Below, piece by piece: positions 46,001-53,586 of a stretch of DNA of 64,000 bases. The stretch comes from Liolophura sinensis (lineage: Eukaryota > Mollusca > Polyplacophora > Chitonida > Chitonidae), in assembly GCF_032854445.1 (NCBI RefSeq), contig NC_088298.1:16325976-16389975 (forward strand). The letters run 5' to 3'. How positions within the stretch are numbered: position 1 is the first letter of the stretch; each line of letters opens with the position of its first letter. Position numbers and translations under genes: made by a program. Under the pieces are notes generated by a model. It was not told where the DNA came from. It was given only the letters and a program-made list of their open reading frames with translations, and did not search any database.

Positions 46001-46330
46001 CGTAATCAAGAATATTTCACTTATACGACGGCGCATAGCATTATGGTGGGAGAAAACCGGGTAGAGCCCGAGAAAAACCCACGACGATCCGTAGGTTGCT
46101 GCCAGACATTCACACGTATGGCTGGATAGGAAGTCAGCCTGAGCTGGACTTAAACTCACAGCGACCGCATTGGTGAGAGGCTTTTGGGTCATTGCACCGC
46201 ACTGGCACGCTAACCACCTCGGCCATGGAGGTAGCATATCTGTACACCAAGCCTACAGCTGAAAATTCCACTTACCATTAGCCAGTGGAAACGCCAAAGC
46301 TGTTAAAACTGTCAATAAGACAAGAAACAT
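34049..46330 (-). CDS. Secreted DUF4874-DUF4832 protein, 11 exons found
   Basis: Join (minus): 46330-46276, 45646-45601, 44742-44637, 43239-43054, 42449-42320, 42159-42015, 39001-38901, 38566-38416, 37231-37051 or 37033, 35184-35066, 34229-34109. Phases match at every junction, giving at least 447 residues. The protein starts with a signal peptide (MFLVLLTVLTALAFPLANG), so it is probably secreted. Landmarks in order: ENPRRGFW (DUF4874 start), RFCYVF, HIEQLSPLL, QAGFIGTWGEWYFT, HDDCFLAN, GGETCEW, HWTYLN, WQTQGCF, MGYRFVL, FRNRGYAAP, LQPGTY. This follows my memory of DUF4874 then DUF4832, thought to resemble glycoside hydrolases; substrate unknown. A TATA-like box lies at 46406-46413. The donor of exon 8 (AG|GTCCTT) and the end of exon 9 are weak. 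After 34109 either a GT is used and a last exon lies to the left, unseen, or the frame runs on to TGA at 34049. No internal stops. Confidence 0.8.
34109..34229 (-). CDS. DUF4874-DUF4832 gene, exon 11
   Basis: Acceptor TTGCCAG. Encodes HLAVRLRKRDMSLWQPGSDI and VPADLQPGTYEV. A GAG|GTAATG donor follows. If unspliced, 20 more residues run to TGA at 34049. Confidence 0.75.
34690..35020. repeat. Dimeric dispersed-repeat-like segment
   Basis: Two related halves, each with GCACACAAAATTTT and ending GCACG(A/G)AAACC, followed by GACACGGACGGAGGGACAGA and a CA-rich tail. Looks like an unnamed interspersed repeat in the last intron. Confidence 0.4.
35066..35184 (-). CDS. DUF4874-DUF4832 gene, exon 10
   Basis: Acceptor ACTTGCAG, donor AGG|GTGAGA. 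Encodes ILPTVAHTGSDICVRIVFRN and GYAAPIRNWDISIVF, the beta-sandwich-like part late in DUF4832. Confidence 0.78.
35300..37019. other. Intron 9, no gene recognised
   Basis: Intron sequence of the DUF4874-DUF4832 gene. Plus-strand open frames at 35376-35639 and 36353-36625 have no domain or splice support. A GC-rich motif with CACCGAGCCCGGTGAACA (36037-36054) looks like part of a dispersed repeat. Confidence 0.4.
37033..37231 (-). CDS. DUF4874-DUF4832 gene, exon 9
   Basis: Acceptor GATTGTAG. Encodes CSVALKEMAYFHWTYLN, DWQTQGCFNDIF and MGYRFVLKEV. Two in-phase donors are possible, TCA|GTGGAT (end 37051) or CGT|GTCGTG (end 37033); neither is strong. Confidence 0.78.
37426..37444 (+). repeat. Poly-C run
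   Basis: Nineteen consecutive C residues or close to it, just before the SINE-B insertion; likely length-polymorphic. Confidence 0.9.
37461..37820 (+). repeat. SINE-B, full length
   Basis: tRNA-derived SINE with A-box-like TAGCTCAGGTGGTAGAGCGT and B-box-like GATCAATCC, a 360-bp body and a tail ACGACGTTAGACCCTAAGCAC plus CTCA repeats. Imperfect 13-bp target duplication TCAACTACGCAGA / TCAACTACCGCAGA (37448-37460 and 37821-37834). Distinct body from SINE-A, similar final 3' block. Confidence 0.92.
38248..38350 (+). repeat. SINE-A head fragment
   Basis: Starts GGGACCTCTGTGGCTTGATGG and continues through the B-box region GAGTTCAAGCCCAGC. Core and tail missing. Lies just downstream of exon 8. 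Confidence 0.75.
38416..38566 (-). CDS. DUF4874-DUF4832 gene, exon 8
   Basis: Acceptor CGTTTCAG; donor AG|GTCCTT is weak but is the only in-phase choice seen. Encodes HDDCFLANKLDQGTYMD and YLVAGGETCEWSP. The NDCFL-like, GTY and GGETC motifs are the centre of DUF4832. Confidence 0.82.
38585..38645 (-). repeat. SINE-A tail fragment
   Basis: TTTATTTATTTAAATGATG, then CTACTCAAGAATATTTCCCTTA. Only the end of the element. Confidence 0.75.
38901..39001 (-). CDS. DUF4874-DUF4832 gene, exon 7
   Basis: Acceptor CGTTTCAG, donor ACAG|GTAAGA. Encodes QVQQRHPWWNRMIFGPDPP and DDVVRHTYKGRTG. Joins exon 8 to give GYHDDCFLAN. Confidence 0.82.
39089..40598 (-). mobile_element. Mariner-type transposon, dead
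   Basis: A 1.5-kb element in an intron, bounded by inverted repeats of about 35-40 bases (TCGGGTGGGTAT... left; TTGGGTGGGCA... right, on the other strand), both containing GGCCGTACTTTGA. TA flanks both ends (39087-39088 and 40599-40600). Confidence 0.88.
39284..40259 (-). pseudogene. Mariner-like transposase (DD37D, maT-like), broken
   Basis: Reading from ATG 40259: MVFSAADKELIAACF, an in-frame TAG at about 40200, the rest of the first helix-turn-helix, then a frameshift near 40050. The second HTH (SQRQIARNHGVSQTSVRNM) and the first Asp (IGFTDDFS, near 39800) follow, then further frame changes. The second Asp is in QQDSAPYHANRAAQ (about 39520) and the third in SPDCNPMDYSLW (about 39410), 37 residues apart: DD37D, the signature given for maT elements. 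The C-terminal end DLISSWKKRLRAV reaches TAA at 39284-39286. At least one stop between the last two catalytic residues and several frameshifts make it non-functional. Confidence 0.85.
41290..42040 (-). repeat. 91-bp minisatellite derived from exon 6 edge
   Basis: Seven clear units at a spacing of exactly 91 bp (reference points 41469, 41560, 41651, 41742, 41833, 41924, then 42021 with 6 extra bases), plus one or two worn units to the left. On the minus strand each unit begins AGACGCTGTGCCTCTACAGA, usually followed by TGTAAGAG. The rightmost unit begins inside exon 6 of the DUF4874-DUF4832 gene, so the array copies an exon end with its splice donor. Open frames within it are by-products, because 91 is not a multiple of 3. 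Confidence 0.92.
42015..42159 (-). CDS. DUF4874-DUF4832 gene, exon 6
   Basis: Acceptor TATTTAAG, donor GGGAT|GTAAGTG. Encodes GEWYFTTYFGQPD, PQIVEDRRQVLEALIDAVPIG. Its last 20 or so coding bases and its donor are the first unit of the 91-bp minisatellite that fills the next intron. Confidence 0.85.
42320..42449 (-). CDS. DUF4874-DUF4832 gene, exon 5
   Basis: Acceptor TTTTTCAG, donor TGGG|GTAAGC. Encodes RPHAPYGDTTKTW, LKHIEQLSPLLHEF and DTVQAGFIGTW, which continues as GEWYFT in the next exon. Highly characteristic of the family. Confidence 0.85.
42735..43014 (+). repeat. Composite of SINE-A tails
   Basis: A reversed core piece (42735-42800) is followed by at least three plus-strand tail segments in tandem, each with TATAAGTGAAATA. 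Two end in the TACTGTGTAAAACACC- or TACGGATTAAAATC-type block and AAATAAAT. Repeated insertion at, or slippage of, the tail explains it. Confidence 0.8.
43054..43239 (-). CDS. DUF4874-DUF4832 gene, exon 4
   Basis: Acceptor TTATAG, donor AGG|GTGAGT, exactly 62 codons. Encodes TVIQRIYVLDTF, KPLSLDFFASF and RMTVVLRFCYVFDR, a strand-helix-strand pattern of a TIM-barrel-like domain. Confidence 0.82.
43240..43930. other. Intron 3 sequence, nothing recognised
   Basis: AT-rich intron DNA. No open frame or named repeat. Confidence 0.4.
43950..44180 (+). repeat. SINE-A, head truncated
   Basis: From GAGCCTCTCACCAATGCGGT through B-box region and core to AAATAAATAAATAAATCAAT. Confidence 0.88.
44187..44523 (+). 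repeat. SINE-C, tRNA-like head partly lost
   Basis: Contains GGGATCAAACCCGGGTCAGG (B-box-like), CAGTATAATGTGATTGGGTG, GTGTCATGTCTGGTG and GACAGTGAGGCAGCATTATA. A partially rearranged third tRNA-related SINE-like element. Confidence 0.6.
44525..44562 (-). repeat. SINE-B tail fragment
   Basis: GAGTGAGTGAGTGCTTGGGG followed by TTTAACGTCGTA, the complement of the SINE-B end. Confidence 0.75.
44637..44742 (-). CDS. DUF4874-DUF4832 gene, exon 3
   Basis: Acceptor CTTCTCAG, donor ACG|GTAAAA. Encodes FQKVTYEESQEL then ENPRRGFWTEL. The asparagine-proline-arginine-glycine stretch is the usual opening of DUF4874. Confidence 0.8.
44998..45222 (-). repeat. SINE-A with tail-core deletion
   Basis: Reversed AT tail, shortened tail block, core, linker and head up to CCACGGAGGCC. 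Confidence 0.88.
45601..45646 (-). CDS. DUF4874-DUF4832 gene, exon 2
   Basis: Tiny 46-nt exon between TTACAG and GG|GTAAGT. Encodes GDCQACRMLQSGITN and keeps the frame, ending in phase 2. Two cysteines probably form a disulfide. Confidence 0.7.
45781..45921 (-). repeat. SINE-A, 5'-truncated, with target duplication
   Basis: Only tail and core are present, cut inside the core. A perfect 12-bp duplication CATCTCTACTAT (45769-45780 and 45922-45933) shows that it inserted in this truncated form. Confidence 0.93.
45999..46233 (-). repeat. SINE-A, extreme tail missing
   Basis: Starts at GCCGTAATCAAGAATATTTC and runs through core and head to CCATGGAGG. Confidence 0.85.
46276..46330 (-). CDS. DUF4874-DUF4832 gene, exon 1 (signal peptide)
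   Basis: ATG at 46330. Encodes a hydrophobic stretch MFLVLLTVLTALAFPLAN and ends at a G|GTAAGT donor, phase 1. Confidence 0.8.
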
Positions 46331-46399
46331 AATGGCACTGAACGGTATATCTGCGGATAGCAACGAGCTGACGTGTCATTCATAACACAAAGTTTATCG

Positions 46400-46415
46400 T
46401 GTCGGTTTTATATGA
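46400..46415 (-). promoter_or_regulatory. TATA-like box of the DUF4874-DUF4832 gene
   Basis: CATATAAAACC on the minus strand, about 80 bp upstream of the ATG at 46330. A start site near 46380 would give a 50-bp 5' UTR. Confidence 0.5.
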
Positions 46416-47141
46416 GAAGAACTAACCCGGTCGCAAAGGGCAGCCATCGGATATGCCCGCTAAAACCGGTGGTGTATTTGATTGACTTCCCTTTCGTATG
46501 GGTACAAGGGCAGCTTTGTCATTTTTAAGTGATTTATTTCCGACACAATTGTGCATTTGTTGAGGTTTTATCTCTTATTTACGTGATATTTCTTCCTGGC
46601 TTTGTCTTCATGTTTATTGACGCCATCCACCTACCGGCATTCGGGAGGGGAGATAACAACCATGAACGACACAATAAATAAATAAATAAATAAATAAATA
46701 AAGTCAAGACCTTGTACCAAAACAGGAAACGTTAAAAATTCAGTATTATTTAAACGCTATAACATGTGCCCACTTACAGAAAAATAAGTTCAATGACTGT
46801 TTCGGAAACATTTCTAGACTCCTCTATATTGGTGATATGATAAGTGTATTGGTACATACATGTAGCCCGACTAAACATAAAGCAAGTCAAACATACATTG
46901 TAGGCCCTGTTATCCAATTGAGTGCTAAGCATAATGAGACACAAAAATAACTGAGTGAAGTTTTGTTATTGCCTGTTTGCTGAGCGTAATATCATGGGCA
47001 CAGTGTATGTTCTATAAACATATCGCCCATTTGTGCAAAGTGCCTAAATACATATACATGCGCCCATTGGATATGACCAGAAGTCTAATAAGGTTAATAG
47101 ACTTCTGATATGACTCAAGTAGTCTCGAAAGTGGCTTACCA
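46416..47141. other. Intergenic
   Basis: No gene. An (AAAT)n run at 46674-46701 may be the tail of a lost SINE. Confidence 0.4.
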
Positions 47142-47156
47142 CAAACAGCAGAAAGT

Positions 47157-47278
47157 TTTATTTATTTATTGGATTGGTGTTTTACGCCGTACTCAATAAT
47201 ATTTCACTTATACGACATCCACCAGCATTATGGTGGAAGGAAACTGGGCAGTGCCCGGGAGAGACCCACGACCATCTG
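47157..47278 (-). repeat. SINE-A, 5'-truncated, with target duplication
   Basis: Tail plus part of core. Flanked by CAAACAGCAGAAAGT and CAAACAGTAGAAAGT (47142-47156 and 47279-47293), one mismatch in 15. Confidence 0.93.
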
Positions 47279-47294
47279 CAAACAGTAGAAAGTA

Positions 47295-48070
47295 ACTACA
47301 TATTGCGCACTCCATAAGAAGCTCTGGAAGTCGCTATGTCTGTTGTTCTGTGGAATATTTGAATTCCTATCCCTTTTTAAGATCGGTCATGAGGGACCTG
47401 AGTGTAAGACGACATAGACTATATTTTTGTAGCATGCATGACTCCGCTAAATATTGCGAATTTGCCCTACTTGCTAAAATATCACGAGACAACATGGCTG
47501 TTTGCGTCTACGAGGTTATATTTGGCTCTGGTCTTTAATCAGACACATGTAGGCCTATATCTACCATATGTTAACAGTAGTTATCTGACTCCAAGGTGTC
47601 GGGTCAGTAAGTCATCTTGTTTCATTCCTACAAGTGACAGTTACCGCAAGGTGTCGTGCAGCAAACCAAATCGTCTTTTATCTATTATTGGCTATAAAAA
47701 AACGAACATATGTGTGTTGTTACACAAATGCGTATATTTACGAAGAGTAGGCCTATATGCAAGACGGCATTTCACAGTACGGTTATTAAGCTCTGAAGAT
47801 TCGAAAATACGAAAGTCAACATGATAAAAATTAAAGTTTGGTACTACATGATTTGACACTTATAGTGCGTGGAAGAAAAACTTCGGAGAGAACTACGTAT
47901 ATACTCATCTTAGTATAAATGGGTTAAGTATATAACTATACTTTCATAAGACTTCGTAAGTCATGTTTCTCGTAACTTTTTTTTCTTGAAAGAAGTTTTC
48001 TGAGTTATAGTGCCATAAGACGATGTAATTTACTAGAAAAGTCACGAAAAAATGATTCACGAAGTTTTGA
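47295..48070. other. Intergenic, nothing recognised
   Basis: Contains an open frame at 47438-47824 without ATG context, domains or splice support; probably chance. Confidence 0.4.
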
Positions 48071-48426
48071 CCAGCCCTGATAGCACAGTTGGTAGAGCGT
48101 CCGCTTCGGGAACGATAGATCCAGGGTCAATCTTGGGTCGAGTCACACTTAAGACCTTAAAAAAGGAAGTTGTAACTTCTTGGATCGGCGTTCAGCATGA
48201 AAAGCATAGTTCAACATAATGGCATAATGGCTCGGGCGGGGTGGCTTGCTTCCCTTCGGTAAGGCGTCTCAGTGAAGCAGCAGTAGATAAAAGAATGGTG
48301 GAAATTCGTCCTGCAGCAAGGAAGCACACTGCATACACTCTAAGTAGGGCCTATTTCGTTGTCGTCATAAGACTGAAAAATTGCTGAGTACGACGTTAAA
48401 CCCCAAGAATATTCACTCACTCACTC
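48071..48426 (+). repeat. SINE-B, full length
   Basis: CCAGCCCTGATAGCACAGTT head, B-box-like GGGTCAATCTTGGG, body and CGACGTTAAACCCC tail ending in TCACTCACTC. Closely matches 37461-37820. Confidence 0.93.
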
Positions 48427-48629
48427 TTAACGGAGAATATATATTATCTCCAAACTTCATAATCTCTCTTGATAAGTTGGTATAGTGTGACGGCAATGGA
48501 GTATAACTTTGTCAATCACCTTGCAGGCCTGTCCATTGAATGTCAACGCTACCACAGATGCCAACGACAACAAACAGAGACGGGAGGATTTCTCAGAGTA
48601 CTTCACTCCAGCTATCAAATGCGTTGTGG

Positions 48630-48778
48630 ACTTTGCTAAGGCGACTCGGTGAAGCAGCACTAGATAAAAGAACGGTGGAAACCCGTCCTTCAACAAGGAC
48701 GCACATTACATGCACTCTAAGGATTCCTTCGTCGTCATATGACTGAAAAGTACGACATTAAACCAGGCACTCACTCAC
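48630..48778 (+). repeat. SINE-B, 5'-truncated
   Basis: GAAGCAGCACTAGATAAAAG through the GACTGAAAAGTACGACATTA tail to CACTCACTCAC. Confidence 0.9.
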
Positions 48779-48779
48779 G

Positions 48780-49500
48780 CTCCACTTACGGAAGTGGCCT
48801 ATGATCAACGTTCCGAACAAATTGTGGCCTATTCAGATTAGGCCTAAAGAATAAAACAGCTGATAAACATGATTTATCTTCTACATGCAGCATATTTACA
48901 ATAACCGAGGCTTTAAATATAAGCCGTACTGGTATGTACTCAGCATATTGTACATACATACACATGTAGCATGTTCAGTTATACATAGGGCCTACCGATA
49001 CATGCATATGGCCAATAACTGAGTCACCGGCCAAGTTGTTATGATTGCATACATGTAGGCTTAACTTTCAAATCGCTAAGTTACACGAGGATGGGGGTTC
49101 AAATCCGGTCTTGGACAGGAATCTCGTAGAATCACTTGTTCTTGCTGTTCGTGGGTCCTATGAATATATAGGTAAGTAAAATCAACGAATTAGATCGGGA
49201 TGACAGTCTTATAAATACCGAAAGATACAAGTCCCTAAAAAACACTTGTGGAAGGGAGACAACTTTGTGCGCCGCGGCGTGTTGCCTTCGTGGGCACCTG
49301 TGGCCCGATTTCCAGTTTTTCAGAAGAGCTTATGCGGTTCGGTAGTGTTTTCTGTATTGTGCAGTGATTTATGGAAGACATAAAACTTAATAAGGTTGCA
49401 CTGTCATGCCTGGTTTCATGGTTGAAACGTTGCCCTGCTTGGATCAATACAGTGATCACGTTGCTGCGCTACAACAACAACGTAATGTTAACTTGACAAA
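48780..49500. other. Upstream flank of SARS2-like gene
   Basis: No second gene. A B-box-like GGGTTCAAATCCGG at about 49093 suggests a worn tRNA-related SINE. The promoter of the downstream gene should lie in 49200-49500; no TATA box stands out. Confidence 0.4.
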
Positions 49501-49528
49501 GTGAAATCAAACCGTGTTCATTATCACT

Positions 49529-50977
49529 ATGATGACACGTGCATTAAGCCGTAATTTTAGACTTTGTACGAGATTATGCGTACTTTACCCTCGCTGGACG
49601 GTTACCCGACTTAGTGTGAGCCCAGCAAGTCACCTTTTAACACATAGTATTTCGTGGTTTACAAAACGCCAGGCGTTTTGTACGAGTAGGCCTACCAAAG
49701 TTTTTGAGAGAACTACAGAATCTCGCAGTGCGGAATGGTTTGGAGATTTCAAATTAGCTGAGCCTGATTTCGATTGGTCATATCTTGGAGATCCTAGCAA
49801 TGCAGATGCCATCCACAAAAACATAGAAAACAGAAAGGCAGAAGGTGATATATGGAATGTGATTCAACTTCGACAGAAGTTTTTAGCAGAAAAAGACGAA
49901 ACTGTGAAAGAGAAAATCAGACAGAAATTACTGAAAGCTGCTTTGGAAATTCCAAACTCTTCCCACCCTAATTCACCAGTCGGAGATGAAACCAGTGCTC
50001 GTGTACTTAAGACTTTTGGAATTAAACGGAACTTTTCTTTTCCCCCAAAGTCAGCTCTTGAACTGGGAGAAAGTTTTGGTCTTCTGCGAGCAAGAAATGT
50101 TGTTTTGACAACAGGTGAAAGAACGTATTATTTCATAGATGACCTAGCTTTGCTGGAACAAGCTTTGGTAAAGTTCACCATCCACAGACTATTAAAGCAG
50201 GGCTTTAAACTTATTTCAGTACCAGATTTGATACACCCTGGTGTCATTGAAGGTGCTGGCTTCCCAACAACAGGGGAGCGAACTCAGGTGTACAGTTTGG
50301 ATCCAAATCTTCACAGCCAGGCTTGTCTTAGTGGAACAGCTGAAATGCCATTGGCTGGATTTTTTGCAGGAGAGACTTTGAAAGCTGAAGAGGGGCCTCA
50401 GAAACTATGTGCTGTTAGCAGGTGTTATCGTGCAGAAACATCGAACCTGTCAGAGGAAAGAGGGATTTATCGCGTTCACCAGTTTACCAAGGTTGAAATG
50501 TTTGCCGTTGTCTGTGATACTGAGACGACCCAAAGTGATGCTGTGCTTCAGGAATTTGTTGGCATCCAGCACAGGTTGTTCTCAGAGCTGGGTTTACATT
50601 GCCGAATTTTAGAAATGCCTTCGGAAGAGTTAGGTGCACCAGCATACAGAAAATATGACATCGAAGCATGGATGCCGAACAAAGAAATGTGGGGTGAAAT
50701 TTCCAGCGCTTCGAACTGCACCGATTTCCAAAGTAGACGACTGTGCATGAAGTTTCTCAGCAAGACTGGTGGGGAGAAATATGTTCACACAGTAAACGGA
50801 ACAGCCTGTGCTGTACCCAGACTCATTATTGCTGTTCTTGAGAATTTACAAAATGAAGATGGAACGGTGCAGTTACCAGAGTCCCTCTGGCCCTATATGA
50901 ACGGTGTTAGAAAATTGAGAGACAAACGGACAAAATTACCCCATCATACCTGGCAAAAAAAATCTCTAAAGCGATAA
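49529..50977 (+). CDS. SARS2: Seryl-tRNA synthetase, mitochondrial type, intronless
   Basis: Class II aminoacyl-tRNA synthetase that charges mitochondrial tRNA-Ser with serine. ATG ATG at 49529 starts a 482-residue frame without introns. Residues 1-60 are basic and hydroxylated with few acids, like a mitochondrial presequence. Residues 95-140 form the charged helical tRNA-binding arm (short, as in organelle enzymes). Catalytic features: SGTAEMPLAGFF (268-279, TxE serine loop), motif 2 CYRAE...YRVHQFTKVEMF (299-325), EISSASNCTDFQSRR (390-404) and motif 3 NGTACAVPRLIIAVLEN (423-439) with its Arg. Length is near the family norm. All key motifs are kept, so it looks active and is not the degenerate SLIMP paralogue. 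Human SARS2 has many introns, so intron loss or a retrocopy is suggested. AATAAA at 51195-51200 is a candidate polyadenylation signal. Confidence 0.93.
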   Translation: MMTRALSRNFRLCTRLCVLYPRWTVTRLSVSPASHLLTHSISWFTKRQAFCTSRPTKVFERTTESRSAEWFGDFKLAEPDFDWSYLGDPSNADAIHKNIENRKAEGDIWNVIQLRQKFLAEKDETVKEKIRQKLLKAALEIPNSSHPNSPVGDETSARVLKTFGIKRNFSFPPKSALELGESFGLLRARNVVLTTGERTYYFIDDLALLEQALVKFTIHRLLKQGFKLISVPDLIHPGVIEGAGFPTTGERTQVYSLDPNLHSQACLSGTAEMPLAGFFAGETLKAEEGPQKLCAVSRCYRAETSNLSEERGIYRVHQFTKVEMFAVVCDTETTQSDAVLQEFVGIQHRLFSELGLHCRILEMPSEELGAPAYRKYDIEAWMPNKEMWGEISSASNCTDFQSRRLCMKFLSKTGGEKYVHTVNGTACAVPRLIIAVLENLQNEDGTVQLPESLWPYMNGVRKLRDKRTKLPHHTWQKKSLKR

Positions 50978-51023
50978 CTTACACCATCACTTTAAATATT
51001 ATCGTTGGGGGGCAACCAAACTG

Positions 51024-51043
51024 ATGCACACACACACACACAA
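51024..51043 (+). repeat. (CA)n microsatellite
   Basis: About ten CA units just after the SARS2-like stop codon, within its probable 3' UTR. Confidence 0.9.
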
Positions 51044-51194
51044 AAAAGAACAAAACGAAAAAAGGCCCAACTCTAAATTTTTTAATTGCCATTTGATGGA
51101 ATTTTTTGTTTTATTTTCTCTCATTGTTAATTTGTTTGACATCCTTATCCTTTTTTTTGGGTGACACCCATTTAATATCCAAATCCAGAAATGG

Positions 51195-51200
51195 AATAAA
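51195..51200 (+). terminator. Candidate polyadenylation signal for SARS2-like gene
   Basis: First AATAAA downstream of the stop codon, about 218 bp into the 3' flank. Confidence 0.45.
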
Positions 51201-51842
51201 TACACATTTGAAAATCCACATTTTTATTTTGTGCAGTCTGAATGGATATTAGATGGTTTTCTGTTTTGCCAGTCCTTATGATCACGCAAATATGTCTTTT
51301 AACAGGAACAATTTCTGGGACACTCAACATTTTGCACAAAGCGTGTGATTTTTCAATTTGACTTTTATACCCTCCTCTAGCATTGAAAAAAACAGATTCG
51401 TTGTACTTGTGAAACAAAACTTTTAAATCGGTGTGGTCTTTGCCAGAATAAATAAAAAAAAACCAAAAAAAAAAACCACTGAAAACGATTAATTACCAAT
51501 TGACTTACCTTTTTTGAAAGATTTGTTTCACTTATAACAGAGAATATTGTAAGAATGACTTTTCCTGATTGTGGTCTCCAGTAGAAAGTGAGATTATCAT
51601 ACATTTTATTTGAGATGTTCAATGTAAAATGATACTGGACTAGTGTAAAGAAAAATGGTGTCCAGACTGGCGTCTGGTATGTGTTGGGATAAAATAGCTT
51701 TCCTCCCTGCCAACTGGTCAAGCTGAAGTATTATAAAATGGTACTGGGCATGTTGAAGTATAAAGATCAGATTTGGACATTGTTCTCATTAGCTTACCTC
51801 CACACTAGCAACGTTTAAATAGTTAAGCCTAAAACATATGAG

Positions 51843-51938
51843 CGCTTTGGTGCCCTTATGGTTAGAGCATCCAGAAAGCACCTGGATGTCGGGAGACCAG
51901 ATTGGTTTATGGTATGTACTGAAACCGAACAGCCTTTC
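51843..51938 (+). repeat. tRNA-like SINE head fragment
   Basis: TGCCCTTATGGTTAGAGCAT (A-box-like) and GGATGTCGGGAGACCAGATT resemble the 5' head of a further tRNA-derived SINE. It is cut off shortly before the SINE-A at 51951. Confidence 0.4.
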
Positions 51939-51950
51939 CCCTACTAAAAT

Positions 51951-52201
51951 TTAGTTATTTATTTATTTGATTGGTGTTTAATGTCGTACTCAAGAATATT
52001 TCACTTATATGACGGCGGCCAGCATTATGGTGGGTGGAAACCGGGCAGACCCCGGGGGAAACCCACGACCATCCGCAGGTTGCTGGCAGACCTCCCCACA
52101 TATGGCCGGAGAGGAAACCAGCATGACCTGGACTAGAACTCACAGCGACCTCATTGGTGAGAGGCTCCTAGGTCATTGCGCTGCGCTAGTGCACTAACCA
52201 A
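51951..52201 (-). repeat. SINE-A, nearly full length
   Basis: Reversed tail, core and head to GTGCACTAACCAA. A 12-bp target duplication CCCTACTAAAAT lies at 51939-51950 and 52202-52213. Confidence 0.95.
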
Positions 52202-52214
52202 CCCTACTAAAATG

Positions 52215-52920
52215 GTTAACTGAAAAATAACAAAGCAAGATCTGGTGGCTCCAGCAAAGGAAAAAGAGAAAGCTGTGTCTTGTTTACATAGAATAATGGA
52301 ACCTAAAAAAAAAAAATTTGATCATTTGGAACTGTTTCCATTTATTGGTGATCAGATGTTACTTTCATTGTTGCGAATGAAAGAATATTGCACAGGTGAA
52401 AACTGACTTATTACATTAAACTAACTGTTGGAGAGCACCATAGGTCATACTCTGAGTAGGAATGAACAATAAAATGTAGAAATGACATCTTGTGAAAAGG
52501 ACTAAAAATAAATAGATGAAATAATGTCCCCTTAGTCAAACCAAAGTTACCTCCCTTTAACCAGAGATTGAGTATGTTTGCGACGGGACGTTTGCTAGAT
52601 TATATTGGTCCACAAATTTATCACAGGAACGTGAGCGGAACAGTATTTGTTATGGTGTATGAAGCAACAAATTAATTGATTGCATCAACCCTGTAACCAA
52701 AGACGTCCCAATTTCCTCCGCTCTTTGTCCTTATCTGTCACACTGATAAACCTGACTGTCTTCGATCAACATTTCTTTAGTGTGGAGTTAAGGAGCCTCA
52801 AATATCAAATATACATGTATCAGTATAGAACAACACGTTGGATTACCAAATTGGTGGAGAAACCATGTTGCGTGAAATGTGGAGTTCAAATCCAAAAGCA
52901 GTCATGTGTATTCAGCCGCT
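52215..52920. other. Intergenic, nothing recognised
   Basis: No supported gene; a plus-strand open frame at 52680-52955 runs into the 25-bp array and looks accidental. Confidence 0.4.
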
Positions 52921-52924
52921 TGCA

Positions 52925-53255
52925 GCAAAGGGCACTCCGGTTTCCTTCGCCTTAGGCCACACAAACTTCCACCGCCTATAGGTACTCCCATTTCCTCCAC
53001 CCAAGGGAACTCCCATTTCCACCAATCAAGGGCACACCCATTTCCTCCACCCAAGGGCACTCCCGTTTCCATTTTCCTTGAGGGCACTCCGGTTTCCACC
53101 AATTGAGGGCACTCCACTTTCCTCCACCCAAGGGAACTCCCATTTCTTCCAATCAAGGGAACTCCCATTTCCTTCACATTAGGGCACTCCGGTTTCCTCC
53201 ACCCAAGGGAACTTCCATTTTCTCCACCCAAGGGAATTCCCATTTTCTTCACCTA
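52925..53255 (+). repeat. 25-bp tandem array
   Basis: About 13 units of 25 bp. Two main variants, GGGCACTCCGGTTTCC and GGGAACTCCCATTTCC, are mixed, each followed by TCCACCCAA or ACCAATCAA. The minus-strand peptide repeat it produces is a by-product. Confidence 0.93.
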
Positions 53256-53392
53256 CATATCAAACTACAGCTGTTCACGTTGTCTTCTAATGTGAAATTT
53301 TCAATTTCCGCGGTTGCAATAAACCCATCTACTGTATACAGGTGTGAATTGTGTCTGGGCTACAACATGCAGTTTAATTTTTGGCGGACACA

Positions 53393-53452
53393 TTAATTTA
53401 TTTATTTAGTTAATTGGTGCTACCGGTACTCAAGAATATTTCACTTAGATAA
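53393..53452 (-). repeat. SINE-A tail fragment
   Basis: TTTATTTATTTAGTTAATTG, then GGTACTCAAGAATATTTCAC. Confidence 0.75.
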
Positions 53453-53586
53453 ACGTAGAGGTTATAATATTTCCGATTACACTTAGAAAAATTGGTGGCT
53501 TGGGGCCAGCTCGGGGCCAGCTCGAACGTATATATTAGCAAGAAAAGATGTCCTAAACTAAACCGGTTCCAGTTAGGATATAGGAG

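Noticed and set aside
47438-47824. 128-codon plus-strand open frame
   Set aside because: No recognisable domain, signal peptide or codon pattern, and no flanking splice signals; length is within chance expectation.
49093-49106. B-box-like GGGTTCAAATCCGG as a tRNA gene
   Set aside because: No matching A-box or acceptor stem at the right distance; more likely a worn SINE head.
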